Assembly: GCA_902773325.1 (NCBI GenBank)
Contig: CACYDW010000134.1
Coordinates: forward strand, 1-32,240
Length of the DNA: 32,240 nt
Direction: 5' to 3'
Source of the DNA: an uncultured Ruminococcus sp.
GTDB lineage: Bacteria > Bacillota > Clostridia > Oscillospirales > Acutalibacteraceae
The notes beneath the pieces were generated by a model. It did not search any database and was not told the DNA's origin. It saw nothing but the letters and a program-made list of their open reading frames with translations. Of the stretch, positions 1 through 8,523 are shown piece after piece. The translations under genes and the position numbers were made by a program. Position 1 is the first letter of the stretch, and each line of letters starts with the position of its first letter.

Positions 1-86
1 ACACACGGGGATAGCTCGTTGATACTGTATGGGCTACCATACTTGAGCGAGAAGCCCCCACCTCTATAGGTGGGGGAGTATGTCAC
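1..86 (+). mobile_element. Probable right end of an IS200/IS605-type (TnpB) element, partial
   Basis: Two hairpins lie in tandem: a 6-bp stem GTATGG/CCATAC at 27-42 with a 4-base loop, and a perfect 9-bp stem CCCCCACCT/AGGTGGGGG at 55-76, followed by GAGTATGTCAC. This layout resembles the 3' end of tnpB-bearing IS200/IS605 elements in Firmicutes, where the terminal hairpin is both the transposition end and the scaffold of the omega/reRNA guide. No tnpB or tnpA is visible; it would lie left of the window. The exact terminal base cannot be set from here. It could also be an orphan end or an unrelated structured RNA. Confidence 0.5.
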
Positions 87-96
87 TACGAATGAA

Positions 97-438
97 TCAG
101 AAGTTTGCACCGTTCCAGCCCCAGTGGTCGACCTCCTCATATTTTATGTAGATGCGGTTGGCAGGGACAGACAGGGTTGCTGCGATAATTTCTGTGAGTC
201 TGGCAGTCAGATTGGCATAATCGTTTTTGCTTGCCTTGCCATAGAGCTTGACCTCCACAAATGCCGCAGGCGATTGGTTGTCACCCTGAAAATACATACG
301 GCAGTTGTCCTCAAATCCCAGCATCAGCCATGGCTCACTTTTGCCGATGAGCGAAATTGCTTTGCCAAATTCTGTTTTAAGGGAAAGCTCCTGTTCTTCT
401 GTTATACAAATGTTCGTTTTTGTGTTGATAAACGGCAT
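97..438 (-). CDS. MIF / phenylpyruvate tautomerase-like protein
   Basis: Predicted 113-residue protein of the macrophage migration inhibitory factor/tautomerase family, whose members use an N-terminal proline as catalytic base for keto-enol tautomerisation. The start was placed at the ATG encoding Met-Pro-Phe, because the family needs Pro directly after Met. An in-frame GTG three codons upstream is part of the ribosome binding site GAGGTG, six bases before this ATG. The body (about residues 55-110) has the usual features: a VEVKLYGK strand, a helix containing LTARLTEII and the C-terminal stretch IYIKYEEVDHWGWNG. Length is typical of the family. It begins 42 bases after the ABC permease stop, so it may be the last gene of that operon. 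The physiological substrate is unknown; many bacterial homologues are only annotated by similarity. Confidence 0.8.
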   Translation of the reverse strand: MPFINTKTNICITEEQELSLKTEFGKAISLIGKSEPWLMLGFEDNCRMYFQGDNQSPAAFVEVKLYGKASKNDYANLTARLTEIIAATLSVPANRIYIKYEEVDHWGWNGANF

Positions 439-480
439 GGTAATCACCTCATATTCAGATTATGAAGAAGCTGACGGCAG

Positions 481-2142
481 TCAGCCGTTCAGATTGTCAA
501 TGTTTTTGGTAGCGCGGTAGCGGCAGAGCAGATAGCTTGCCGCATTGAGCAGCATAACAAAGATAAACAGCATAATGATGATCATCAGTGCGCCCAGCTC
601 GGTAAACCGGAAGAGCAGATATGCTCCGGCACAGGTCGCGGCTTCCAGCAATATAGCTACAGCCATATTGAAGAATACGTAGTAGTTGCCCCTGAGGGCA
701 TTGAGTTCATCGTCCCATATCAGCTTGGGACTGATGGAGTCCATGAAGATGCCGAAGTAAGACACAAACGACACCGAAAGCAGACTCAGCAGACAGCAGA
801 ACAAGGTCATCTTGATGCCCATGCCCAGATAGATGGCTGCGGCAATAACATACACCAGCATACCGCCGCCGCTGATGATGATGCTTACCATTGCTTTGAC
901 ATTGAGCTGTTCCATATAGGGCATAGGGATATATTTGATGAACGCAAAGTGCTTGCCCTCTCTCGTAATGGCGGAGGATGCAATGCTGTTAGCGGCAGTT
1001 ATGAGTACCGACAGTGATGAAATACCCAGCAAAAACAGCAGTACGGACTCCTCGCTGCCTGTATGGATCCCATAGATGAAGGAGTCGAGAAAGTTTGTTT
1101 TGCCCTGCAGCACATAAAGCAGATACAGGAATACCGGCCATATCAGATTGATCATGACGCAGTTCATAAAGTAGGCGGGTGTTCTGACCAGAATACGGAA
1201 TTCCTTTTTGAGATAGGTTATGGTGCGTGAACGCTGGCGCAGCTTTTCCAAAGATGCCGACAGCGGCTTTTTTGCAGAAGCTGCGGCGTGGCTGATGCCT
1301 GATACGGTCCTGAAATAAATCAGCTCCGAAAGCATCATAAACAGACCGATAGCGACCAGATTGATGCCGATATAATACAGCATATTCACGAATGTGTTGT
1401 TCACAGTCGCGCCGACCAGAAACTGAATATGCGGGAAAATAATGTTCATTACGTTGAGTATCGGGTTACCGGGAGCGGAAATCGCATTGACAAGGTGTTC
1501 TGTATCCAGTCCGCCGCTCTGTGATACAGCAGCAGCAATGCCGATGATAACAGCGAACGTGAGAAAGCTTGTGATTTTGTTGACCGTGTCCTTGTTTTTG
1601 ACGAAGTGGCATACCAGCATGATCAGCATACAGATCACGGCACAATAGATCAGCGGTATGATCGGCAGAGTCAGCATACCCAGCACCGCAATGATCCACG
1701 ATTGAAACGGTGCGCCCGAAGCAATAATATAGCCCGCAAATGCCGCGATGATGACGATGAATTCCATAACGCTCTCGCTGATGAGGGCGGCGGTGAATTT
1801 GGATAGTATGATCTGATACGGCTGAAGCGGCAGCGGCAGCAGATTTTCTATATCGCCTGAAAAATAGAACACGCTGAAAATGACATTCAACCCGAATACA
1901 AACGAAAAAACGGAAATCAGGTGCAGAAACAGCGTCACGGCATTTTGTCCCGACCCGAGCTTGATGAGCGGTGCGGTCAGGGAATAGATCATTACGCCCA
2001 CCAGAAATGCCATTGGTATCATGATCAGAAAAACGGCAATAAAGCTCATGACGAAATAGAATACCTTATTGCGTTTTTTTTCGCCCCCCGAGGGTTCCAC
2101 AGACTTGATGAGGGCACTTACTAATTTAAGATAAATACTCAT
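481..2142 (-). CDS. ABC-2-type transporter permease (large, about 12 membrane segments)
   Basis: Predicted 553-residue polytopic membrane protein with hydrophobic segments along its whole length. The first, near residues 30-55, follows a lysine/arginine-rich cytoplasmic start, and the last lies near 520-545. It contains the stretch GDIENLLPLPLQPYQIILSKF, typical of large ABC-2 permeases that carry two six-helix halves in one chain. The start codon overlaps the stop of the upstream ATPase gene by ATGA, so the two are translationally coupled and very likely form one transporter. The substrate cannot be read from sequence; homologous pairs in Firmicutes are mostly uncharacterised efflux systems. 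The tautomerase-like gene follows 42 bases downstream. Confidence 0.85.
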   Translation of the reverse strand: MSIYLKLVSALIKSVEPSGGEKKRNKVFYFVMSFIAVFLIMIPMAFLVGVMIYSLTAPLIKLGSGQNAVTLFLHLISVFSFVFGLNVIFSVFYFSGDIENLLPLPLQPYQIILSKFTAALISESVMEFIVIIAAFAGYIIASGAPFQSWIIAVLGMLTLPIIPLIYCAVICMLIMLVCHFVKNKDTVNKITSFLTFAVIIGIAAAVSQSGGLDTEHLVNAISAPGNPILNVMNIIFPHIQFLVGATVNNTFVNMLYYIGINLVAIGLFMMLSELIYFRTVSGISHAAASAKKPLSASLEKLRQRSRTITYLKKEFRILVRTPAYFMNCVMINLIWPVFLYLLYVLQGKTNFLDSFIYGIHTGSEESVLLFLLGISSLSVLITAANSIASSAITREGKHFAFIKYIPMPYMEQLNVKAMVSIIISGGGMLVYVIAAAIYLGMGIKMTLFCCLLSLLSVSFVSYFGIFMDSISPKLIWDDELNALRGNYYVFFNMAVAILLEAATCAGAYLLFRFTELGALMIIIMLFIFVMLLNAASYLLCRYRATKNIDNLNG

Positions 2143-2858
2143 TTTTCTGTCAGCTCCAGGAAGATTTCTTCAAGCGAATCGCTCTTGCTTGAGTTTTCGA
2201 GGTTTTCGAGTGTGCCGTCATAGAGAATATCTCCCTTTTTGATGATAATGACCCTGTCACAGAGCTTTTCGGCGACCTCCAGCACGTGGGTAGAGAAAAA
2301 AACGGCATTGCCTGCGTTTGCGTGTTCGCGCATCATCTGTTTCAGTTCATAAGCTGACTTGGGGTCAAGGCCGATCATTGGTTCATCGAGGATCCATACG
2401 GGAGGATTGTGCATCAGAGCGGCAACGACCATGATCTTTTGCCGCATACCGTGAGAATAGCTCATGATCGGTGAAGAAAGAGCCTCGTTCAGTTCAAAGC
2501 GTGTGCTCAGCTCCTCAATGCGCTCCTGCCGTTTTTTAGTCGGTACATGGTAGATATCGCCGATGAGGTCGAGAAATTCTGTTCCCTTCAGCCGCAGGAA
2601 CATATCGGGACTGTCGCTGATATAGCCGATGGATTCTTTTGCTTTCATGGGGTCTTTGCGGATATTGAAGCTGTTGACGGTGATTTTGCCCACGTCTGCC
2701 TTTATAATACCGGTAAGCATCTTCATCGTGGTGGTTTTGCCGGAGCCGTTAGGACCTATGAAGCCCACGATCTCTCCGCCCTTCACGTTGAAGCTGATGT
2801 CATTTACCGCGCGGATCGTTTTATTATATACCTTAGTAACGTTTTCAAATTTGATCAT
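2139..2858 (-). CDS. ABC transporter ATP-binding protein
   Basis: Predicted 239-residue nucleotide-binding subunit. Visible motifs are Walker A GPNGSGKTT (near residue 36), the signature SYSHGMRQK, Walker B WILDEP with D-loop GLDP, and the switch histidine in STHVL. The signature is SHGMR rather than LSGGQ, common in ABC-2 export/drug-type ATPases (BcrA-like). The start is the ATG with GGGTGA six bases upstream; an in-frame TTG two codons earlier is less likely. The gene is the first of the leftward operon and overlaps the permease gene by four bases, so its partner is that permease. The cargo is unknown. Confidence 0.9.
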   Translation of the reverse strand: MIKFENVTKVYNKTIRAVNDISFNVKGGEIVGFIGPNGSGKTTTMKMLTGIIKADVGKITVNSFNIRKDPMKAKESIGYISDSPDMFLRLKGTEFLDLIGDIYHVPTKKRQERIEELSTRFELNEALSSPIMSYSHGMRQKIMVVAALMHNPPVWILDEPMIGLDPKSAYELKQMMREHANAGNAVFFSTHVLEVAEKLCDRVIIIKKGDILYDGTLENLENSSKSDSLEEIFLELTEK

Positions 2859-2876
2859 ATACAATCACCCAATCGT

Positions 2877-2905
2877 ATTCTATCATATTATACATATTTT
2901 TGCAA
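2877..2905 (-). promoter_or_regulatory. Sigma-A promoter of the ABC ATPase/permease operon
   Basis: Reading leftward, a -35 TTGCAA is followed after 17 bases by a -10 TAGAAT. This puts the start of transcription a few bases upstream of the GGGTGA ribosome binding site. A second TATAAT lies inside the spacer but lacks a good -35. Confidence 0.55.
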
Positions 2906-3172
2906 TAGCTTTTTGAAATTATATAAAAAATGACGCATTGCGTAAAAAAACAGCTTCTGATTCCTATAAAAAATCAGATTCATTGGCAAAAATTCCAATT
3001 ATCATATTGAAAAATCAGCAATCATGCGTTAAAATATATAGATACGAATCATCATGGTTCATTTTCTGCGATGGTTTTAGTATCGGGAAAGCGGAGTGTA
3101 CGCGGTGCAAAAACGGCAGTATCGCTCCGGTGGTTTTCCGATATGAACGTGTGATAAACGGAGGTCAAGAGT
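2906..3172. other. Intergenic region between divergent operons, with untranslated leader
   Basis: No credible gene is seen. The stretch holds an AT-rich 7-bp inverted repeat TCTGATT/AATCAGA (2956-2978), the rightward promoter at 3007-3035 and about 130 bases of apparent leader before the acetyltransferase start. No known riboswitch or T-box consensus was recognised. Reading frames across it lack ribosome binding sites and protein-like composition. Confidence 0.5.
3007..3035 (+). promoter_or_regulatory. Sigma-A promoter for the acetyltransferase-metG genes
   Basis: TTGAAA and TAAAAT are separated by exactly 17 bases. The predicted start of transcription near 3042 leaves a leader of about 130 bases before the acetyltransferase ATG. 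Confidence 0.55.
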
Positions 3173-4003
3173 ATGACAGCAAAATTTGAGAGAATAGACG
3201 GACATGATGAGATTTTTTCCAGTCCGGAGTATATAAAGGACTCTGTTGTGTTCAATGCAATTGAGTCGGCGAGGTTTGACGATAACTATGTGCTGTATTC
3301 AGACCATAAGAGTGCGGTGATCACTACCTCAAAGAGCAGCAACAGAGTGTGGATATGGACGTCCGAAGCTATCAGCGATGACACCTCAAAGCTCGTGGAC
3401 ATCAGCCGTTTTGTGAGGGACTGCCGTATTCCTAAGGTGGAGCTGTATGTAAAGCAGGAGATCTCAGACAATCTTTCCGATATATATTCCCTTGCTTCCA
3501 CCGATATCAACTATTCTGTGAAGGAAGAGCTTTCTCTTGCAGTCTTTATGTATCAGGGCGAAAAACAGTCCGACAGCAGCAGTGCAGACGGTCAGATCAT
3601 CAGAATAGATAAGGGTAATGCTGACCACGTCCGGATGGTTACGGATTTTTTCAGAGCCTGCTGTGATGAGTTCCGCTGGCATGATAAGTTCGACAGAAAG
3701 GTGGAGGAATATCTCAATGCCGAGCTGTATGCGCTGGTAAAGGACGGCAGAATGATCGCCAATTCCGTTATCGGCAGCCATACCGAAAAATATATCCGCA
3801 TCAAGTCCATTGCTGTATTGCAGGAGGAGCGGCAGAAGGGCTACGGTACTGCCATGTGCCGCTTTGCGGTCAACAGAATTCTTGATGACGATCATATCCC
3901 TATGCTGTATGCCCATATCGGCAACGTGCCGGCAATGGCACTCTGGAATAAAGCCGGATTCAGGATGTATGATAAGATTTACCTCATCAAAATTGCCAAC
4001 TAA
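3173..4003 (+). CDS. GNAT-family N-acetyltransferase
   Basis: Predicted 276-residue cytoplasmic protein. The C-terminal half (about residues 145-276) has the GNAT fold pattern: a strand/helix start near HVRMVTDFF, the strand IRIKSIAVLQEERQKGYGTAM with the acetyl-CoA-binding loop in a Q-x-x-G-x-G/A-like form (RQKGYGTA), and the final strand region PMLYAHIGNVPAMALWNKAGF, where the Asn-x-x-(A/S)-x-x-x-Y/W-x-K-x-G-F ending is typical. The N-terminal 140 residues are not a recognised domain here and may be a second, degenerate GNAT-like half. The ATG has GGAGGT seven bases upstream. It lies 39 bases before metG in the same direction and probably shares its transcript. The acceptor substrate is unknown. 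Confidence 0.8.
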   Translation: MTAKFERIDGHDEIFSSPEYIKDSVVFNAIESARFDDNYVLYSDHKSAVITTSKSSNRVWIWTSEAISDDTSKLVDISRFVRDCRIPKVELYVKQEISDNLSDIYSLASTDINYSVKEELSLAVFMYQGEKQSDSSSADGQIIRIDKGNADHVRMVTDFFRACCDEFRWHDKFDRKVEEYLNAELYALVKDGRMIANSVIGSHTEKYIRIKSIAVLQEERQKGYGTAMCRFAVNRILDDDHIPMLYAHIGNVPAMALWNKAGFRMYDKIYLIKIAN

Positions 4004-4042
4004 AAAGCATCATAAATATATCACAGTCAGGAGGAGTTGCTT

Positions 4043-6031
4043 ATGCAGAAGCATAACGGAGAAAAATTCTATATTACCACACCGATTTATTATCCTTCGG
4101 GAAATCCTCACATAGGTCACTGCTACACCACAACTGCGTGTGACTCTATTGCGCGATACAGAAGAATGCAGGGGTATGACGTGATGTTCCTTACCGGAAC
4201 CGACGAGCATGGTCTGAAAATCGAGCAGAAGGCAAAGGAACTGGGGGTTACACCCAAAGCGTATGTCGATGACATCGTTGTGATCTTCAAAAGGCTCTGG
4301 GAATTCATGGGTATCCGCTATGACCGTTATATCCGCACGACCGATGATTATCATGTTACCGCCGTACAGAAGATCTTCAAGGCACTTTACGACAAGGGCT
4401 ATATCTACAAAGGTGAATACAAGGGAAAATATTGTACTCCCTGCGAGAGCTTCTGGACGGATTCACAGCTGATCGACGGCAAATGCCCCGAGTGCGGCAG
4501 AGCCGTTACCGAAGCAAAGGAGGAGGCATATTTCTTCAGAATGTCCCCTTTTGCCGACAGGATCGAAAAGCTTCTCACCGAAACCGATTACCTCCAGCCG
4601 CGGACAAGGGCGACAGAGCTGGTCAACAATTTCATCAGACCCGGTCTGGAGGATCTCTGCGTTTCAAGAACCAGCTTCAAGTGGGGTATTCCCGTAACCT
4701 TCGATACCGATCATGTGGTTTATGTGTGGATCGATGCACTTTCCAACTACATTACCGCTCTCGGCTATGACAACGACACCTATAACGACTATGACAAATT
4801 CTGGCCTGCCGACGTTCACATGGTAGCAAAAGATATCATGCGGTTCCATGCGATCATCTGGCCTGCAATGCTCATGGCACTGGATCTGCCCCTGCCGAAG
4901 CACCTTGCTGTTCACGGTTGGATCACCTTCAACGGTCAGAAGATGAGCAAATCGCTGGGCAATGTGGTTGACCCGTTTATTCTCGGTGAGCGATACGGCG
5001 CAGACGCGATCCGTTACCATATCATGCGCGAGATGGCTCTCGGTGCAGACAGCTCCTTCTCCAATGAGATCATGATCAATCGTATCAATACCGACCTTGC
5101 CAATGGTCTGGGCAACCTCGTTTCAAGAACCGTTGCCATGGTTGATAAATATTTCGGCGGTACGCTGCCCTCTGAGCGTGAGAGCGGAGAATTTGACGAT
5201 GACCTGATTGCCTGTGCTACACAGCTTACTGCCAGGGTAGATGAGCATATCGATAATACACGCATCAATCTTGCCCTTGAAGAGATCTTCAAGGTTGTGT
5301 CAAGAGCCAATAAATATATTGACGAAACGACACCGTGGGTTCTCGGCAAGGACGAAGCCAAAAAGGCAAGGCTGGCTTCTGTGCTTTATAATCTTCTCGA
5401 AACCATCCGAATCGTATCGACACTGCTGTCTGCCTTTATGCCTGCAACCATGCCTCAGGTATGGGAGCAGATCGGCGCGGACGAACAGACGGCTGTATAT
5501 GATCAAACGGAGCGCTTTGGTGTGCTGCCTGTGAATGTAACGGTTCACAAGGGCGGTATCATCTTCCCGCGTATCGATGCCGAAAAGGAGATCGAGGAGC
5601 TGAACCGCATTATCAGCGAACAGGCAGCCGCAGCCGAAAAAGCGGCACAGGCCGCCGCACCGGACTCCAAGCCTGCTGAAAAGACTGCCGATGAAGCACC
5701 CGAGGGTCTTGCTATGATCGGAATTGAGGATTTTGCAAAGGTTGAACTGCGCGTTGCAAAGGTTCTTTCGTGTGAGCCGGTGAAAAGATCGAAGAAGCTG
5801 CTTCGGTTTACGCTTGATGCCGGTGACGGTGAGAGAACGGTTGTCAGCGGTATTGCACAGTATTATAAGCCGGAGGAGCTTATTGGAAAGAGTATTGTGC
5901 TGGTTGCCAACCTGAAGCCCGCGAAGCTTTGCGGAGTTGAGAGCTGCGGCATGATTCTTTCGGCAGAGGACGGAGAAAATGTAAAGGTTATTACAGTGGA
6001 GGGCATGTCGCCCGGCAGCAAGATCAGGTAA
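4043..6031 (+). CDS. metG: Methionyl-tRNA synthetase with C-terminal tRNA-binding domain
   Basis: A 662-residue class I aminoacyl-tRNA synthetase that charges tRNA-Met. The signature HIGH is at residues 23-26 and KMSKS at 300-304. A zinc-knuckle insert has Cys131, Cys134, Cys148 and Cys151 (CTPC, CPEC). An alanine/glutamate-rich linker (about 520-560) leads into a C-terminal OB-fold of the Trbp111/EMAP type (about 565-662, starting GIEDFAKVELRVAKV), which strengthens tRNA binding and dimerisation. The length fits the bacterial form with this extension. The start was set at the ATG six bases after GGAGGAG; an in-frame TTG two codons earlier sits too close to that site. The gene ends at a strong bidirectional terminator. 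Confidence 0.97.
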   Translation: MQKHNGEKFYITTPIYYPSGNPHIGHCYTTTACDSIARYRRMQGYDVMFLTGTDEHGLKIEQKAKELGVTPKAYVDDIVVIFKRLWEFMGIRYDRYIRTTDDYHVTAVQKIFKALYDKGYIYKGEYKGKYCTPCESFWTDSQLIDGKCPECGRAVTEAKEEAYFFRMSPFADRIEKLLTETDYLQPRTRATELVNNFIRPGLEDLCVSRTSFKWGIPVTFDTDHVVYVWIDALSNYITALGYDNDTYNDYDKFWPADVHMVAKDIMRFHAIIWPAMLMALDLPLPKHLAVHGWITFNGQKMSKSLGNVVDPFILGERYGADAIRYHIMREMALGADSSFSNEIMINRINTDLANGLGNLVSRTVAMVDKYFGGTLPSERESGEFDDDLIACATQLTARVDEHIDNTRINLALEEIFKVVSRANKYIDETTPWVLGKDEAKKARLASVLYNLLETIRIVSTLLSAFMPATMPQVWEQIGADEQTAVYDQTERFGVLPVNVTVHKGGIIFPRIDAEKEIEELNRIISEQAAAAEKAAQAAAPDSKPAEKTADEAPEGLAMIGIEDFAKVELRVAKVLSCEPVKRSKKLLRFTLDAGDGERTVVSGIAQYYKPEELIGKSIVLVANLKPAKLCGVESCGMILSAEDGENVKVITVEGMSPGSKIR

Positions 6032-6086
6032 TATCATTCATCAGGAAACAGCATGATCACTTTTTTACGCTGAATATAAAAAATAG

Positions 6087-6127
6087 TCCCGGAGTATTCT
6101 CCTCATGGAAAATACTCCGGGATTTTT
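6087..6127. terminator. Bidirectional rho-independent terminator between metG and the ACT gene
   Basis: A perfect 12-bp stem TCCCGGAGTATT/AATACTCCGGGA (6087-6098 with 6111-6122) has a 12-base loop. TTTTT follows on the right, and a run of A on the left gives a U-tract on the leftward strand. It sits between convergent genes and so can end both transcripts. Confidence 0.9.
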
Positions 6128-6153
6128 GACGCACCGGCTGTTATCGCGCACGA

Positions 6154-6585
6154 TTACATATTTACGATGTCACTTTCCTCTAACAGACGAATACCGTTTT
6201 CAACGAGAATCTGCTCGGCAAGGTCGTTATCTGCCACACGGAGTACCACGGAGGCAAATTTTTTGGATACAGTAATGAAGGCATACATATACTCGATATT
6301 GATGTTATGCCTTGCAAGAATATTGACGACCTTTGCAAGAGAACCCGGCTCGTCCGGAATGGATATGCCGACCACCCTGGTGATAGAAACAAAGCAGCCG
6401 GAGGATTCCAGCGCTTCCTTTGCCTTATAGGGGTCGGTGACGATCAGGCGGAAGATGCCGAAATCCTGTGTGTCGGCAACGCTCATGGCACGGATGTCAA
6501 CGTTGGCGTTGGCAATGGAATCGGTGATGGTAACCAGCTTTCCCTCTTTGTTTTCGACGAAAATGGATAATTGATTGACTGCCAT
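6154..6585 (-). CDS. Tandem ACT-domain protein
   Basis: Predicted 143-residue protein built of two ACT domains (about 1-70 and 71-143). The first begins NQLSIFVENKEGKLVTITDSI. The second contains the typical ligand-loop start VVGISIPDEPGSLAKVV followed by NINIEYMYAF. There is no catalytic domain. ACT domains commonly bind amino acids and regulate enzymes of amino-acid metabolism, and stand-alone tandem ACT proteins often lie beside phenylacetate-CoA ligase genes. Here it is the last gene of the symporter-ligase-IorAB operon, 17 bases after ligase 1, with AGGAGG six bases before the ATG. A role as sensor of an aromatic or branched amino acid for this operon is inferred, not shown. Confidence 0.88.
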   Translation of the reverse strand: MAVNQLSIFVENKEGKLVTITDSIANANVDIRAMSVADTQDFGIFRLIVTDPYKAKEALESSGCFVSITRVVGISIPDEPGSLAKVVNILARHNINIEYMYAFITVSKKFASVVLRVADNDLAEQILVENGIRLLEESDIVNM

Positions 6586-6602
6586 AATAAGTCCTCCTTT
6601 AA

Positions 6603-7922
6603 TCAGATAGTGATGCCGTAACGTCTGCGGTTATCTATGACGCGAACAGCCTTGCCTTCGGAGCGGGCAATGCTCTTCGGTGCGACCAGATGAATCTTCG
6701 GATTGATGCCGAGCATAGCTTTCATTGCGTCCTGAAGCTTCTTTTCTTTTGTGGTAATATCTTTAGGTGCATCGGGGAAATCCTCGGTCTGCATTTCAAC
6801 ATTGATCTCAAAGGTGTCGGAATTGTTTACTCTGTCGAGCACGATCTGGTAGTTGGGCGCATAGCCGTTATTGAGCAGAACTGCTTCGATCTGGCTGGGG
6901 AATACATTGACACCGCGTATGATCATCATATCGTCCGAACGTCCGAGAGGCTTGGTCATTTTGAGGAAGGTACGTCCGCAGGAGCATTTTTCACGCGTCA
7001 GAATACAGATATCTCTGGTGCGGTAGCGCAGCAGCGGGAATGCCTCCTTATCCAGAGAGGTGAAAACAAGCTCACCCTTAGAACCGAGCGGCAGTACCTC
7101 GCCGGTTTCCGGATCGATGATCTCGGCAAGGAAGTGATCCTCGTTGATGTGCATTCCGGACTGCTCCTCACATTCAAAGGCAACACCGGGACCGCTGATC
7201 TCTGTCAGACCGTAGATGTCATAAGCCTTGATGCCAAGTGTTTTTTCGATATCCCGGCGCATTTCCTCTGTCCATGGCTCTGCACCGAAAATGCCTGCCT
7301 TGAGCTTGTTATCCTCTGCTTTATAGCCCTTTTCGCGGAGGGATTCTCCGAGATAGGCAGCATAAGACGGTGTACAGCACAGAATGGTTGAATTCAGATC
7401 CATCATAAACTGAATCTGACGATCGGTATTGCCGCTGGACATCGGCAGCGTCAGGCAGCCGACCTTATGAGAGCCGCCGTGCAGTCCGGCACCGCCTGTA
7501 AACAGACCGTAGCCGTAGCACACCTGACACACGTCATTGTCGTCTGCACCTGCTGCTGTCAGTGCTCTGGCACAGCATTCCTCCCACATATCCACATCGT
7601 TCTGTGTATAGAATGCCACAACACGCTTTCCGGTGGTACCGGAGGTGGACTGTATCCTGACACAATTGTGCAGATCGGTGGCAAGAAGTCCGTAAGGGTA
7701 CGCTTCTCTGAGGTCATCTTTTTTGAGGAAGGGAAGCTTATACAGATCATCGGTGCTTTTGATATCATCCGGTGAAACACCCTTTTCGTCCATCAGGTCA
7801 CGGTAATACTTGACGTTATCATATACGTATCTGACCTGTTTTACAAGCTTCTGATCCTGTAGTTTTTTGATTTCCTCCGCAGGCATGGTTTCAAATTCAG
7901 GTTGATAATATTTTTTCTGCAT
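6603..7922 (-). CDS. paaK: Phenylacetate-CoA ligase family protein (copy 1)
   Basis: Predicted 439-residue AMP-forming aryl-acid-CoA ligase of the ANL superfamily, converting an arylacetate, ATP and CoA to the CoA thioester through an acyl-adenylate. The P-loop STSGTTGK is at about residues 92-99. Later motifs are YDIYGLTEISGPG, the adenylate-binding LLRYRTRDI and the hinge GRSDDMMIIRGVNVFPSQIE. The C-terminal lysine loop region is near SIARSEGKAVRVID. The start was set at the ATG before QKKYYQPEFETMP, the usual family start. An in-frame TTG ten codons upstream overlaps the iorB stop (TTGA) but lacks a ribosome binding site. It has a clear paralogue three genes upstream in the same operon. 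The preferred acid (phenylacetate, indoleacetate, hydroxyphenylacetate or other) cannot be told. Confidence 0.92.
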   Translation of the reverse strand: MQKKYYQPEFETMPAEEIKKLQDQKLVKQVRYVYDNVKYYRDLMDEKGVSPDDIKSTDDLYKLPFLKKDDLREAYPYGLLATDLHNCVRIQSTSGTTGKRVVAFYTQNDVDMWEECCARALTAAGADDNDVCQVCYGYGLFTGGAGLHGGSHKVGCLTLPMSSGNTDRQIQFMMDLNSTILCCTPSYAAYLGESLREKGYKAEDNKLKAGIFGAEPWTEEMRRDIEKTLGIKAYDIYGLTEISGPGVAFECEEQSGMHINEDHFLAEIIDPETGEVLPLGSKGELVFTSLDKEAFPLLRYRTRDICILTREKCSCGRTFLKMTKPLGRSDDMMIIRGVNVFPSQIEAVLLNNGYAPNYQIVLDRVNNSDTFEINVEMQTEDFPDAPKDITTKEKKLQDAMKAMLGINPKIHLVAPKSIARSEGKAVRVIDNRRRYGITI

Positions 7923-7948
7923 ACTTGTCACACTTTCTTTTGGAAAAC

Positions 7949-8521
7949 TCAATGGTTATAACCCAGTCGGAAGGCTTCTTTGTTGATGTTAATAAAGTTG
8001 GGTTTAACGCACTTCTCAATAGCAGCTTCCCACTTTTCATAGGGAATATCAAAGTATTTTGCAAGTCTGCCCATCAGCACAATGTTGCAGGCTTTGGCAG
8101 AGCCTGCCTGAGAAGCAAGCTCCAGTGCATCAATAGCGTCAACATTTACACCCTTGCTGCACATTTCGTCCAGAATGTTTTCCGGATAGACAGCATTGCC
8201 GATGATCACAGGCATCGGGTCGATCTGCTGGGTATTGACGATAACCGTTCCCCCCTTGCGAAGGTTGCGGACGTATCTTGCTGCCTCAATTTTCTCAAAG
8301 CTGACGATGAAATCCGCTTCTCCTTCCTCAATGACGGGAGAGCAGACCCGATCTCCGAACCGTACATAGGTCACAACGGAACCGCCGCGCTGGCTCATGC
8401 CGTGTACCTCACTGACCTTGACATCAAAGCCCTCGTCAACGAGCAGTCTGCCGAGCAGCTTGGAGGCAAGCAGAGAGCCTTGTCCGCCGACTCCAACGAT
8501 CATGATGTTTTTTGTAGCCAT
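7949..8521 (-). CDS. iorB: Indolepyruvate:ferredoxin oxidoreductase, beta subunit
   Basis: Predicted 190-residue gamma-type domain of the 2-oxoacid:ferredoxin oxidoreductase family. It begins with a strand and glycine-rich loop IMIVGVGGQGSLLASKLLG, followed by the family motif SEVHGMSQRGGSVVTYVRFG. IorB pairs with IorA to convert aryl-pyruvates (from tryptophan, tyrosine, phenylalanine), CoA and oxidised ferredoxin to aryl-acetyl-CoA, CO2 and reduced ferredoxin; the reaction is reversible in vivo in some anaerobes. The ATG follows the iorA stop by two bases, so its ribosome binding site (GAGG) lies inside the end of iorA and the subunits are probably coupled in translation. The length is normal for the family. 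Confidence 0.95.
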   Translation of the reverse strand: MATKNIMIVGVGGQGSLLASKLLGRLLVDEGFDVKVSEVHGMSQRGGSVVTYVRFGDRVCSPVIEEGEADFIVSFEKIEAARYVRNLRKGGTVIVNTQQIDPMPVIIGNAVYPENILDEMCSKGVNVDAIDALELASQAGSAKACNIVLMGRLAKYFDIPYEKWEAAIEKCVKPNFININKEAFRLGYNH

Positions 8522-8523
8522 GA

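Noticed and set aside
2938-3255. Small frames in the region before the acetyltransferase gene
   Set aside because: They have no ribosome binding site, overlap the promoter and lack protein-like composition.
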